Source: Leptolyngbya sp. FACHB-261 (GTDB taxonomy: Bacteria > Cyanobacteriota > Cyanobacteriia > FACHB-261). From it: a DNA stretch of 40,613 nt. The notes under the pieces were generated by a model, which saw nothing but the letters and a program-made list of their open reading frames with translations, was not told where the DNA came from and did no database searches. The stretch covers positions 1 through 40,613 of the forward strand of contig NZ_JACJPL010000017.1 in NCBI RefSeq assembly GCF_014696065.1, read 5' to 3'. Position 1 is the stretch's first letter. Every line of letters begins with the position of its first letter. Made by a program: the position numbers and the translations under genes. Below are positions 33,914-40,613 of the stretch, piece after piece.

Positions 33914-34389
33914 GACAAATTGCTAAGTTTGAAGACTGGATCTAGGTGGACCTCCAAGGATCCTCATGGAGATCCAGGTTACCTGGAGTTTACGAACAGA
34001 GCCCAGTTCTTTAGAAAATCGCCTAAAGTCTTGACTGCTGCCGTTAAGACGGCAATATACAAATGGTCAGAATTCCAATTTGTCTCGTCAGGTGACTAGC
34101 CTTTGTAATTTATGATACAGCGTGTGGTATGTAAAGTCTTAGGCTAGTGGGATTTGCTAAGTGCAGAGGCGAAGCCAATAGGTTGTATGATAGCTCTCTT
34201 AAGAAGTACAATCCGCACAGGGAATTAATCTGTGGATTATGTACTCCCTCCAGCTCCTCATGGCTCCGTTGGCTCTTCGTCTCTTGCTTAACAGTAGCCG
34301 GCTGCATAACCTGCTCAACCGCAACCTCTATATCAGTGGTGTGCTAATGCCGTACTCAAGAGTGCGAACTTTTTTGAAGGACTAGATCC
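33914..34389. other. Intergenic region between sigma and haem-sensor genes
   Basis: These 476 bases separate divergent genes. Besides the nested repeats at 33936-33986 there is a perfect 6-bp hairpin, tgccgt-taag-acggca, at 34039-34054. Short frames on both strands (34110-34347) show no coding character. AAGGA about 10 bases before ATG 34390 serves the next gene. Confidence 0.5.
33936..33986. promoter_or_regulatory. Nested inverted repeats upstream of the sigma-like gene
   Basis: ctggatct (33936-33943) is repeated inverted as agatccag (33970-33977). Inside lie ctcca/tggag arms around the palindrome aggatcct (33957-33964). The right arm overlaps a second perfect inverted repeat, ccaggt-t-acctgg (33974-33986). 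The cluster begins 23 bases upstream of the sigma start codon. It is a good candidate for an operator or for a folded leader RNA. Confidence 0.55.
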
Positions 34390-35292
34390 ATGTTAAAAAT
34401 ATTGAAGGACGCTAAGCTTGGCACCAAGTTTAATTTGTTCTTAATGACTGTCTTTATTGGTGGCATCTTAGTCAGCGGGATTGCCCTGTCAAGAGTACTA
34501 GAGCAGGCCGCCCAGCAGGAGATGACCTCTAGAGCCCTCCTGCTGATCCAAAGCATGAACTCGGTCAGAACTTACACCAGTGAGCACATCAATCCACTCT
34601 TGGCACCGAGAGTAGAAACTGAACCGACGTTCACGCCAGAAACAGTGCCGGCCTATGCTGCCACCGAAGTTTTTGAGGATCTGCGCAAAAACAGCGATTA
34701 CAGCAACTTCTTTTATAAAGAAGCGACTCTCAACCCGACCAACCTGCGAGATAAGGCAGATGACTTTGAAGCTAAATTGGTAGAGCGTTTTCGTAGCGAG
34801 CCAGGACTCAAAGAACTGTCTGGTTTCCGTAGCCTCCCCGGCACAGAATCTTTTTACATTGCCCGTCCGCTAGCGATTACCAAAGAGAGCTGCTTGCAGT
34901 GTCACTCGACACCAGAGGCTGCTCCTAAGAGCCAGATTACGACTTATGGTACCGAGAATGGTTTTGGCTGGAAGCTCAATGAGATTGTTGCTGCCCAAGT
35001 TATCTCGGTTCCGTCTGGCGAAATCCTAAACAATGCTCAGCGGTCTCTTTCCCTGGTTATGGGGATTTTGATTGCGATCTTTACCATCGTCATTCTTCTG
35101 ATCAACCTCTTGCTGAGGCGAACGATTATCCGCAGGATCAGACGCATGAGCAAGGTTGCGCATGAGGTCAGCACTGGCAAAATGGATATCGACTTCGTAG
35201 ACGATACCAACGACGAAATTGGGGCCTTATCTAAGGCATTCGGGCGCATGAAGTCTAGCTATGAGATAGCGATGAAATTCATTAATCAGTAG
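34390..35292 (+). CDS. DUF3365 haem-binding sensor with HAMP domain, 300 aa
   Basis: This is a membrane sensor with no output domain. Helix 1 (about 15-35) leads to a periplasmic DUF3365 domain (45-215) with a haem-c motif CLQCH at 168-172. Helix 2 spans about 221-243, followed by a cytoplasmic HAMP linker (244-294; 'VAHEVSTGKMDIDFVDDTND', 'EIGALSKAFGRMKSSYEIAM'). The chain ends straight after HAMP, so a kinase, cyclase or methyl-accepting output is missing; the signal must pass to a separate partner, or the gene is truncated. It is convergent with the Ser/Thr kinase gene. Redox or gas sensing is typical of the family. Confidence 0.9.
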   Translation: MLKILKDAKLGTKFNLFLMTVFIGGILVSGIALSRVLEQAAQQEMTSRALLLIQSMNSVRTYTSEHINPLLAPRVETEPTFTPETVPAYAATEVFEDLRKNSDYSNFFYKEATLNPTNLRDKADDFEAKLVERFRSEPGLKELSGFRSLPGTESFYIARPLAITKESCLQCHSTPEAAPKSQITTYGTENGFGWKLNEIVAAQVISVPSGEILNNAQRSLSLVMGILIAIFTIVILLINLLLRRTIIRRIRRMSKVAHEVSTGKMDIDFVDDTNDEIGALSKAFGRMKSSYEIAMKFINQ

Positions 35293-35366
35293 AGAATTCC
35301 GAGGAAATCAGTAGGTTACCGGCTTGTTGAAGCAAATCTCCAAGCCTAAGCGATTCAACCAGAAAT

Positions 35367-36806
35367 TCAGAAGAGAAGCTGCCGACGAAACTCAGCCCTA
35401 CTAGCCTCAGGAATTTCTGCCATTAAGGTCTCTACCAGCTCCGTTGAGGAGATTTGAGGCTTAGACTTCAGAGCTCTCCGGACTAGAAAAGTTGCGATTG
35501 GCCCCACAAGCTCAGCCAAAGCTTGCTCACACTGGTTAATGAAATCCTTGCTGGCCTGATTATTGAAGCTTGATAATTGCTGGGTTGCTTCCCGGATACT
35601 CAGCTGCTGCGATCTGGACTGAGCTTGAGGCTGGGCTTTGGGCTCTAAAAATAGAGATGTTGCTCGCTGTTGGAATTCTCGTTGCTGGTCGGGACGGAGA
35701 TGCATCACTAAGCTGTCCACCACTTCCTGAAGACCAGGAGCCTTTGCCGAAACTTGTCGCAGCACAGTGGGCGCGATTGGCCCGACTAGGTCAGTAAAAA
35801 TTTGCTCGAGCTGCGAATATTGTTGTGCGGAAAGCTCCGAATGAGACTGCGGCTCTACTGAACTTAAGACAGGCGGAACCGAACCCCGGTCGGCTTCAGC
35901 AGGTAAGAATAGATCCGTTTCTGACCCCATTGGCAAGGGCTGAGACGCCTCCTGCTGGACAAAAGCCGAAGAAAGGTTAGGAGAAGCACGAACTAACGGC
36001 CGGAGCACTTCTAGAACTTCTGCCGCCGTTTGATAGCGGTCTTTAAAGTAGAAATGCACCATCCTGGTGATCACCGCTGCAAGCTCAGCGCTGACTTCAG
36101 CTTGGTGCTGCCAGAGAATCTCGCCAGTCTGAGCATCCTTCTCGAAGCGGGTGGGGTGCAACCCTATGAGGGCCTGAATCGCGATCATGCCCAAAGCATA
36201 GATATCGCTATTGGAACGGGGCATGCCATAGGCCTGTTCATTCGGCATATAGCCAGGTGTGCCAATGGCAACGGTCAAACTGTTCTGCCCCGGCGCTGTG
36301 AGTTGGGTCTGGATTTGCTTAACTGCCCCGAAATCAATCAAGACTAATTTGCTATCTTGTTGCCGTCTAAGAACGTTGGTCGGCTTGATATCTCGGTGGA
36401 TCATGCCGTGGCCATGCACAAACCCCAGAACGCTCAAAACCTCGTACAACAGGTGAGTAACCTGGCCTTCGGTCCAGCGCTGACCGCGTTTTAACTCTGC
36501 TTGCAGAGAATGGCCTTGAATGAATTCCTGCACCAGGTAAAACTCCTGGTTTTCCTCCAAGTAGGCCAGCAACCGAGGGATCTGATCATGACTACCCAGT
36601 TGTTCTAAAACGGTTGCTTCACTGATAAAAAGACGCCGAGCTGTTTGCAAGAACGCTGGGTCGTTACTAGCAGGTTTGAGATGTTTGACGACACAAATCG
36701 GACGACCGGGACGGCGAATATCTTCAGCAAGATAAGTTTGACCAAAGCCACCCTCACTCAAGACTTGGGTGATCTGATAACGTCCGTCTAGTAACTCTCC
36801 TTGCAT
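35367..36806 (-). CDS. Ser/Thr protein kinase with duplicated LVGPIA C-terminal module, 479 aa
   Basis: Residues 1-270 form a Hanks-type kinase domain: a Gly-rich loop (LSEGGFGQTY, 16-25), K41, HRD at 137-139 with 'HRDIKPTNVL', DFG at 158-160, and 'GTPGYMPNEQ' in place of the usual GTPxYMAPEQ. All catalytic residues are present. No membrane helix follows, so it is soluble. After a Ser/Pro-rich linker come two copies of a helical module: 332-386 ('LEQIFTDLVGPIAPTVLRQ') and 425-479 ('CEQALAELVGPIATFLVRR'). The same pair ends the upstream caspase-like protein. The gene starts 97 bases after the caspase gene on the same strand, so the two are probably co-transcribed and may bind each other through this module. 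Confidence 0.92.
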   Translation of the reverse strand: MQGELLDGRYQITQVLSEGGFGQTYLAEDIRRPGRPICVVKHLKPASNDPAFLQTARRLFISEATVLEQLGSHDQIPRLLAYLEENQEFYLVQEFIQGHSLQAELKRGQRWTEGQVTHLLYEVLSVLGFVHGHGMIHRDIKPTNVLRRQQDSKLVLIDFGAVKQIQTQLTAPGQNSLTVAIGTPGYMPNEQAYGMPRSNSDIYALGMIAIQALIGLHPTRFEKDAQTGEILWQHQAEVSAELAAVITRMVHFYFKDRYQTAAEVLEVLRPLVRASPNLSSAFVQQEASQPLPMGSETDLFLPAEADRGSVPPVLSSVEPQSHSELSAQQYSQLEQIFTDLVGPIAPTVLRQVSAKAPGLQEVVDSLVMHLRPDQQREFQQRATSLFLEPKAQPQAQSRSQQLSIREATQQLSSFNNQASKDFINQCEQALAELVGPIATFLVRRALKSKPQISSTELVETLMAEIPEASRAEFRRQLLF

Positions 36807-36903
36807 AGTGCAATTCGCCTACAGCGCCCTGCTGAGTATCTTGCAGCCAAACCTGAATCCTGGAGCACCTGAATCCTGAAATTTGTTTACCTCCAAGTAA
36901 GGT

Positions 36904-39072
36904 TCAAGCAATCAGGCGCTGACGAAATTCGGATGCCTTTTGAGGTTCAGAAATCGCCGTGACCAAAGACTCCACTAACTCGATCTGGGAAAGGCGAGGA
37001 TTAGTTTGCAGAACCTTCCGAACCAGAAAAGTCGCAATTGGTCCCACAAGCTCTGCCAGCTCTCGTTCGCATTGATGAACGAAGCCTTCAGAGATTGCTT
37101 GACCGCTTAGGGTTTGTGAGGCATGTAACCTTGAGTCCTGAGTTTTCAGACCGGTTGTTTTTGAAGCGGTCGAACTAGAGTGATCTGAGCGGGTCTGCGG
37201 TCGAATGGCACTGTTCTCTAGCAACGAAGTTGCCCACCACTCAAACTCGATTCGTCGCTTCGCAGGTAGGTAAGGCAACAAATTCTCAACTAGTTCTTTG
37301 GGGTTGGGAGCCCGAGCTGAGCCTTGACGCAATAGGGTGGGAGCAATCGGCCCGACCAAGTCTGCCAGTTCTTGCTCCAGGCTGGAGTATTGCTCTGGTG
37401 AAAGAGACCAACTAACTTGGGACTGTGACCTGGCTGGAGTGGAGGCCAGACCAGAAGACCCAGAAGGCTTTACTGCTTCCGAACTGTTGAGTTCTGACTT
37501 TGGGCCGGACAAGACTTCTATTAGACCTTGGTTTCCCGACAAGTAGGCGTGGAGCGTGATCTGCGTTTCGGCCAGATGGGTTTTGAGTTGGGCAATCCAT
37601 TCGGCAGCTAGAAGCCCAGTTTGTCGCTTCCCAATCACTAGGGTTTGTAAAAGGGCTTGGGCGAACTGGTCTGGTTCTGTGGCTGGAGCAGCGGCAGCAA
37701 TTAAACATTGTCCCTGCTCAGGCCCCTGTTTCAGGTCTTCTACCCAGTCAGCGAGGGTAGTGGCTCCAGGACAGTCCAGGATGAGGATCTGCTGGGTCAT
37801 GTCTGAGCGGCGTAGTTGTTGCCTCAACCAAGAGCGACTGATTTTCACGCCTTCGCTCAGGACAAGCCAGGCTTCGCCATTCTCGGTTTCCTCGATCTCG
37901 CCGCGTAGGTACAGTAATGCGGTTGCTGTCTTCTTGGTGGTAGTAAAGCTGGTAAATAGTTCGGTTTCAGAGGAACTTTGCCAATGCAGGCAAGTGTGAA
38001 TCGCTCGTTGAGGTTCTGCCTCTGACTTCGCCGGGGGGCACCAGTAGCCCAAATCGAAGCCGCCAATGCCAGCCAGTACTTTGCTCAGGGCGATGGCTTT
38101 CTGGTTGTCCGTTGATCCCTGCACCACCAGAGCTTGTCGGGGATGCTGGGGCCTCGTTTTGTCTGGCTTTAGGCCGAGAACCAGTTCGCCAATCCCTTCA
38201 ACGATCCGTTTTGGCGTTTGTTGCGAGTATTCGGGATAGAAGTCATTTTTCCCCTGACTCCGTTTTTGCTGATTGATCAGCCGAACCTGCTGGTTCGTCT
38301 TATCGATGTATTGCAGGGTTTGCTGGTAGACGTATTTGTAGAGGCCGTCTGCATCGATTACGCCTTGAGCATCTGCGGCTTCGCCCCTGAGTCCACGCAT
38401 CAGGTAGTAGGTAAAGACGCCGTGGCCTAGCTCAGGAAATTCCCAAGAGCGCTGCCCTTGATCGCAGGATAGTAAAGCATAAAACCCTTTGCTGCGAGCT
38501 GCCCGTTGCCGCAGGACATGCACAAGCGTAGGGGTTGGGTCAGGACGAGTCAGCACGGGAGCTGCCTCACCTCTAGCACCCCTCATGGTCATGTCGCCGC
38601 TGTGGCAGGCATCTAGCCAAACCAACTGCGCATGGGCTTCGCATTGGTCTAGAGTCTGTAATAAGCCTTGAACCGGTAATCCCGTGCCGACGAGGTTGCT
38701 CTTGTCAGTATCAGATAAGCAGAGAACGGACTGTTGGCTCTCAGCATCCAGCACCCCATGCCCGGAGAAGTAGAACAGGACAGTATCCTGCGCCTTGGCT
38801 TCTGCTACCACTCGCCTCAGGCTAGCTCGAACTGTTGCTAGCTTGGGAAGCTGTTCGGAAAAATCGTGGTGAGCAATGGTTTCTTTGTTAGGAAATGCCC
38901 TGGTTGCCTCAGCCAACGCCTTGCCTAGCCCCTGACAATCTGGAGCGGAGTAGCACAAGGCGGGCAGGCTGTTGTCCTGGTATTGGTTGACCCCTACCAG
39001 CAGAACCCAGAGTTTGGCCTCACCGGTTTCTAGGGCTTGTGTAGAGCAACTGGTTCTAAGACTAATAGGCAT
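36904..39072 (-). CDS. Caspase-like (peptidase C14) protein with pseudo-caspase repeat and LVGPIA module, 722 aa
   Basis: Residues 18-280 are a caspase-family (orthocaspase) domain: 'LWVLLVGVNQYQD', catalytic H105 in YFSGHG and catalytic C156 in WLDACHSG, so it should be active, probably with Arg/Lys specificity as in metacaspases. Residues about 300-550 repeat the fold in degenerate form: 'TALLYLRGEI' replaces FYFSGHG and 'ILILDCPGA' replaces WLDACHSG, so the second domain is likely inactive. Two helical LVGPIA modules end the protein (563-617 and 664-722), matching those of the kinase encoded next. No signal peptide or membrane helix is visible. Likely a cytoplasmic signalling or cell-death/conflict protease (inference). 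Confidence 0.92.
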   Translation of the reverse strand: MPISLRTSCSTQALETGEAKLWVLLVGVNQYQDNSLPALCYSAPDCQGLGKALAEATRAFPNKETIAHHDFSEQLPKLATVRASLRRVVAEAKAQDTVLFYFSGHGVLDAESQQSVLCLSDTDKSNLVGTGLPVQGLLQTLDQCEAHAQLVWLDACHSGDMTMRGARGEAAPVLTRPDPTPTLVHVLRQRAARSKGFYALLSCDQGQRSWEFPELGHGVFTYYLMRGLRGEAADAQGVIDADGLYKYVYQQTLQYIDKTNQQVRLINQQKRSQGKNDFYPEYSQQTPKRIVEGIGELVLGLKPDKTRPQHPRQALVVQGSTDNQKAIALSKVLAGIGGFDLGYWCPPAKSEAEPQRAIHTCLHWQSSSETELFTSFTTTKKTATALLYLRGEIEETENGEAWLVLSEGVKISRSWLRQQLRRSDMTQQILILDCPGATTLADWVEDLKQGPEQGQCLIAAAAPATEPDQFAQALLQTLVIGKRQTGLLAAEWIAQLKTHLAETQITLHAYLSGNQGLIEVLSGPKSELNSSEAVKPSGSSGLASTPARSQSQVSWSLSPEQYSSLEQELADLVGPIAPTLLRQGSARAPNPKELVENLLPYLPAKRRIEFEWWATSLLENSAIRPQTRSDHSSSTASKTTGLKTQDSRLHASQTLSGQAISEGFVHQCERELAELVGPIATFLVRKVLQTNPRLSQIELVESLVTAISEPQKASEFRQRLIA

Positions 39073-39110
39073 TAGAGTGATCTGAAACGAGAAAAGTTCA
39101 GACGAACCAA

Positions 39111-39341
39111 TTAAAAGGGATTTAAAAGAGATGTCTCGAAATATACCAGCCGTGGTAAGTAGCGTTCAAAAGCCTTTTCTTCTGCTACCTCTATTGTTTG
39201 TTCAAATCTCCCTATCTGTTGCAGTACCTCGAACCAGTCTATGTTTGAACCGATACATTTAACTTGCTCGGCGCCATTATTATATATCCAGTAGCAGAAC
39301 CGGGTACAAATATCCGAATCTGAGAATGCTGAGTCTTTACC
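39111..39341 (-). pseudogene. Open coding-like frame without start codon, upstream of caspase gene
   Basis: Between a TAG at 39342-39344 and TAA at 39111-39113 the minus strand is open for 76 codons with protein-like content: 'DICTRFCYWIYNNGAEQVKC', 'IGSNIDWFEVLQQIGRFEQ', 'TIEVAEEKAFERYLPRLVYF'. No ATG, GTG or TTG lies in the frame, so it is either the tail of a lost gene or uses a rare start. It ends 38 bases before the caspase ATG and runs in the same direction. The family is not recognised. Confidence 0.4.
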
Positions 39342-39536
39342 CTAAGAACTGTAAATGTTGGCTTGGGCTGTAACGGTGGCAACACTCAGGTAATTACATC
39401 AGGGAACTGAGGTTTGCAACTCCCCTAGTTGGATCACCTGAACGGGTGATTCTCGGTGATGTATAACTCCTCACTACTGGTTTAGCGAATTTGTATTGTT
39501 TTCGTAACACTTAAACGAATACTAAGCTCAATCCTC

Positions 39537-39569
39537 AAAAAAAGCATTCCCTCACCGTTACGGCGAGGG
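39537..39569 (-). terminator. Intrinsic terminator of the double-glycine peptide array
   Basis: On the minus strand the stem ccctcgccg / cggtgaggg (39569-39549, one G-U pair, 3-base loop) is followed, after a short spacer, by seven T (39543-39537). It lies about 47 bases after the last peptide stop codon. This is a clear Rho-independent terminator that separates the peptide array from the caspase gene downstream. Confidence 0.85.
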
Positions 39570-39615
39570 CTGCATTGAGAGCTGTATTTAGGAAGCTAGG
39601 CTTACCTACCTTGGC

Positions 39616-39840
39616 TTAGACTCCGATTGCCGTGGAAACCGAGGCGGCGGTACCAGCGTCAACACCAACTGCTGATGCTCCAATAGCTTGGCTGAAGTTA
39701 TCGCTGCCGGTCAGAACTAGGAAGTCGCCATCAGCGAAGGCTTGAGAGTCAGCGAAGGCTGCAGCAGCGCCACCGGCAACACCTTCAAGTTCAGCATCAG
39801 ACAGTTCAATGTTTTGGGCTTGGCTCAGTTCTGTGTTCAT
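39616..39840 (-). CDS. Double-glycine leader peptide 1 (bacteriocin-like), 74 aa
   Basis: The leader MNTELSQAQNIELSDAELEG then VAGG (24 residues) is typical of precursors cleaved after GG by C39-peptidase ABC exporters. The predicted core of 50 residues starts AAAAFADSQAFADGDF and is rich in Ala, Gly, Ser and Val with alternating small residues, no cysteine and no aromatic cluster. The leader is nearly identical to that of peptides 2 and 3, while the core is clearly different. GGAGC is placed about 7 bases upstream. No exporter, maturase or immunity gene is in the window. A secreted signal, bacteriocin or RiPP precursor are the options. Confidence 0.8.
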   Translation of the reverse strand: MNTELSQAQNIELSDAELEGVAGGAAAAFADSQAFADGDFLVLTGSDNFSQAIGASAVGVDAGTAASVSTAIGV

Positions 39841-39921
39841 TGGATTGCTCCTAGTAGTGAGTAAGTGAGTAAGTGAGACGAGTGAGGTTAACTAAAGCAG
39901 AGATAGAAGCTCTGTTCTAAC

Positions 39922-40140
39922 TTAAGCGCCGATAGAGGTAGAGTTACCTTTAGAACCAGCAGCATTGACGCCATCAGCTGAGATAGCAAAGGTTTCGTTG
40001 TTAACGTCAGTCGCAGCTACGAATTGACCGAAGGCGAAAGCATCGCCAGTTGCATTACCGAGAGCGACGCCGCCAGCAACGCCTTCGAGTTCGGCATCAG
40101 ACAGTTCAACACTTTGGGCTTGGCTCAGTTCTGTGTTCAT
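39922..40140 (-). CDS. Double-glycine leader peptide 2 (bacteriocin-like), 72 aa
   Basis: ATG 40140 is chosen over the open frame to 40215 because GGAGC lies 7 bases upstream and the leader MNTELSQAQSVELSDAELEG VAGG then begins exactly as in peptide 1. The core (48 residues) reads VALGNATGDAFAFGQFVAAT and continues with 'DVNNETFAISADGVNAAGSK'. It lacks cysteine. It differs from peptide 3 by only a few residues (Ala-Asp for Ala-Gly near the middle, and a different end). The 5' region matches the other copies, pointing to tandem duplication. Confidence 0.8.
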   Translation of the reverse strand: MNTELSQAQSVELSDAELEGVAGGVALGNATGDAFAFGQFVAATDVNNETFAISADGVNAAGSKGNSTSIGA

Positions 40141-40256
40141 TGGATTGCTCCTAGTAGTGAGTAAGTGAGTGAGATGGGTGAGGTTATCTGAAGCAGAGTA
40201 TTTTAACCGCTTCACTTTCTACAGAGGATTGACTCCTGCTGTTTATGCAGCTTGGT

Positions 40257-40475
40257 TTAAGCAGCGATGGAGGTAGAGCTACCTTTAGAACCAGCAGCAT
40301 TGACGCCACCAGCTGAGATAGCGAAGGTTTCGTTGTTAACGTCAGTGGCCGCTACAAATTGACCGAAGGCGAAAGCATCACCGGTTGCATTACCGAGAGC
40401 GACGCCGCCAGCAACGCCTTCGAGTTCAGCATCAGACAGTTCAACGCTTTGGGCTTGGCTCAGTTCAGTGTTCAT
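40257..40475 (-). CDS. Double-glycine leader peptide 3 (bacteriocin-like), 72 aa
   Basis: ATG 40475 gives the same 24-residue leader as peptide 2 and a nearly identical core, ending GSKGSSTSIAA instead of GSKGNSTSIGA. GGAGC is 7 bases upstream. The upstream non-coding segment (agtgagt direct repeats, then 'gaagcagag..ttttaaccgcttcac') is shared with peptide 2. The high DNA identity shows a recent duplication. Same functional options as for the other copies. Confidence 0.8.
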   Translation of the reverse strand: MNTELSQAQSVELSDAELEGVAGGVALGNATGDAFAFGQFVAATDVNNETFAISAGGVNAAGSKGSSTSIAA

Positions 40476-40582
40476 TGGATTGCTCCTAGTAGTGGGTAAG
40501 TGAGTGAGGTTATCTGAAGCAGAGTGTTTTAACCGCTTCACTTTCTACAGAGGATTGACTCTTGCCGTTTATGCAGCTTGGC

Positions 40583-40613
40583 TTAAGCAGCGATGGAGGT
40601 AGAGCTACCTTTA
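40583..40613 (-). CDS. Double-glycine leader peptide 4, C-terminal end only (cut by window end)
   Basis: The last 31 bases encode KGSSTSIAA and a TAA, identical to the end of peptide 3, and follow the same intergenic sequence ('gactc.tgc.gtttatgcagcttgg'). So a fourth copy begins outside the window and the array continues. Its leader and most of its core cannot be seen. Confidence 0.75.
   Translation of the reverse strand, partial: KGSSTSIAA

Larger units (their letters stand above)
39922..40613. repeat. Tandem duplication unit of about 335 bp around peptide genes 2-4
   Basis: The start codons of peptides 2 and 3 are 335 bases apart. Both genes and their upstream non-coding DNA align nearly base for base, including the segment 'ttttaaccgcttcactttct', and the beginning of a third unit matches at the window end. 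Peptide gene 1 shares the leader and upstream 'ggattgctcctagtagtgag' but has a different core and shorter spacer, so it is an older copy. Confidence 0.8.

Noticed and set aside
39841-40256. Short 'agtgagta' direct repeats upstream of the peptide genes as a CRISPR-like or origin element
   Set aside because: They are few, very short and simply shared by duplicated leader regions of the peptide genes.
1-40613. HIP1 octamer (GCGATCGC) as a cyanobacterial marker
   Set aside because: No intact copy was noticed by eye, only partial matches such as near 15527 and 18370; absence does not argue against a cyanobacterium, and a proper count was not possible.

Overview
The window is a stretch of cyanobacterial chromosome. 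The lineage call rests on families that are cyanobacterial or mostly so: cyanophycinase, a DUF4327 protein, a sigma-factor/DUF1822 pair, a DUF3365-type haem sensor, a PEP-CTERM protein, a caspase-like protein beside a Ser/Thr kinase, and double-glycine leader peptides. The genus cannot be fixed from the sequence. There is no CRISPR array, rRNA, tRNA or intact insertion sequence. Several gene fossils show past rearrangement: an IS630-type transposase, an SDR N-terminus, an esterase C-terminus abutting a peptidoglycan-binding domain fragment, and an open frame with no start codon.

Layout. 1-3000: the end of a LysR regulator, a cupin, a small acidic protein, transposon debris and two short unknown genes. 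3166-17776: a large cell-surface block. One DUF11-repeat protein on the minus strand faces, across a 970-base intergenic region with a strong hairpin, five plus-strand genes: a long secreted beta-rich protein, a small secreted DUF11-like protein, a DUF11 + SdrD-B-like protein, a 1265-residue outer-membrane beta-barrel with Ig-like domains, and a CSLREA-like/beta-helix protein. The block looks like a secretion or assembly unit for a surface layer or adhesive structure; the barrel would be the outer-membrane anchor or conduit (inference).

17845-29917: mostly metabolic and regulatory genes. These are a GH13 alpha-glucan enzyme; cyanophycinase with DUF4327 and a second S51 peptidase; a membrane-anchored unknown; a di-haem cytochrome c; two small membrane proteins; a Mut7-C RNase-like protein; a Na+/Ca2+ exchanger; and a lone receiver-domain response regulator facing a TetR regulator across eight 15-bp tandem repeats.

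29918-34389: two broken genes fused back to back, a PEP-CTERM protein, and a sigma-70-like gene overlapping a DUF1822 gene by 4 bp, with dense palindromes upstream of the sigma gene. 34390-39341: a haem-binding HAMP sensor, then a minus-strand pair of a caspase-like protein (with an apparently dead second caspase fold) and a Ser/Thr kinase. Both proteins end in the same duplicated C-terminal module with the core LVGPIA, so they probably work together. 39537-40613: a tandem array of small double-glycine leader peptides (three complete, one cut by the window end) with conserved leaders and variable cysteine-free cores, closed by a clear intrinsic terminator.

The strongest candidates for something undescribed are the caspase-kinase pair sharing the module, the peptide array beside it, and the DUF11/barrel/beta-helix surface block.
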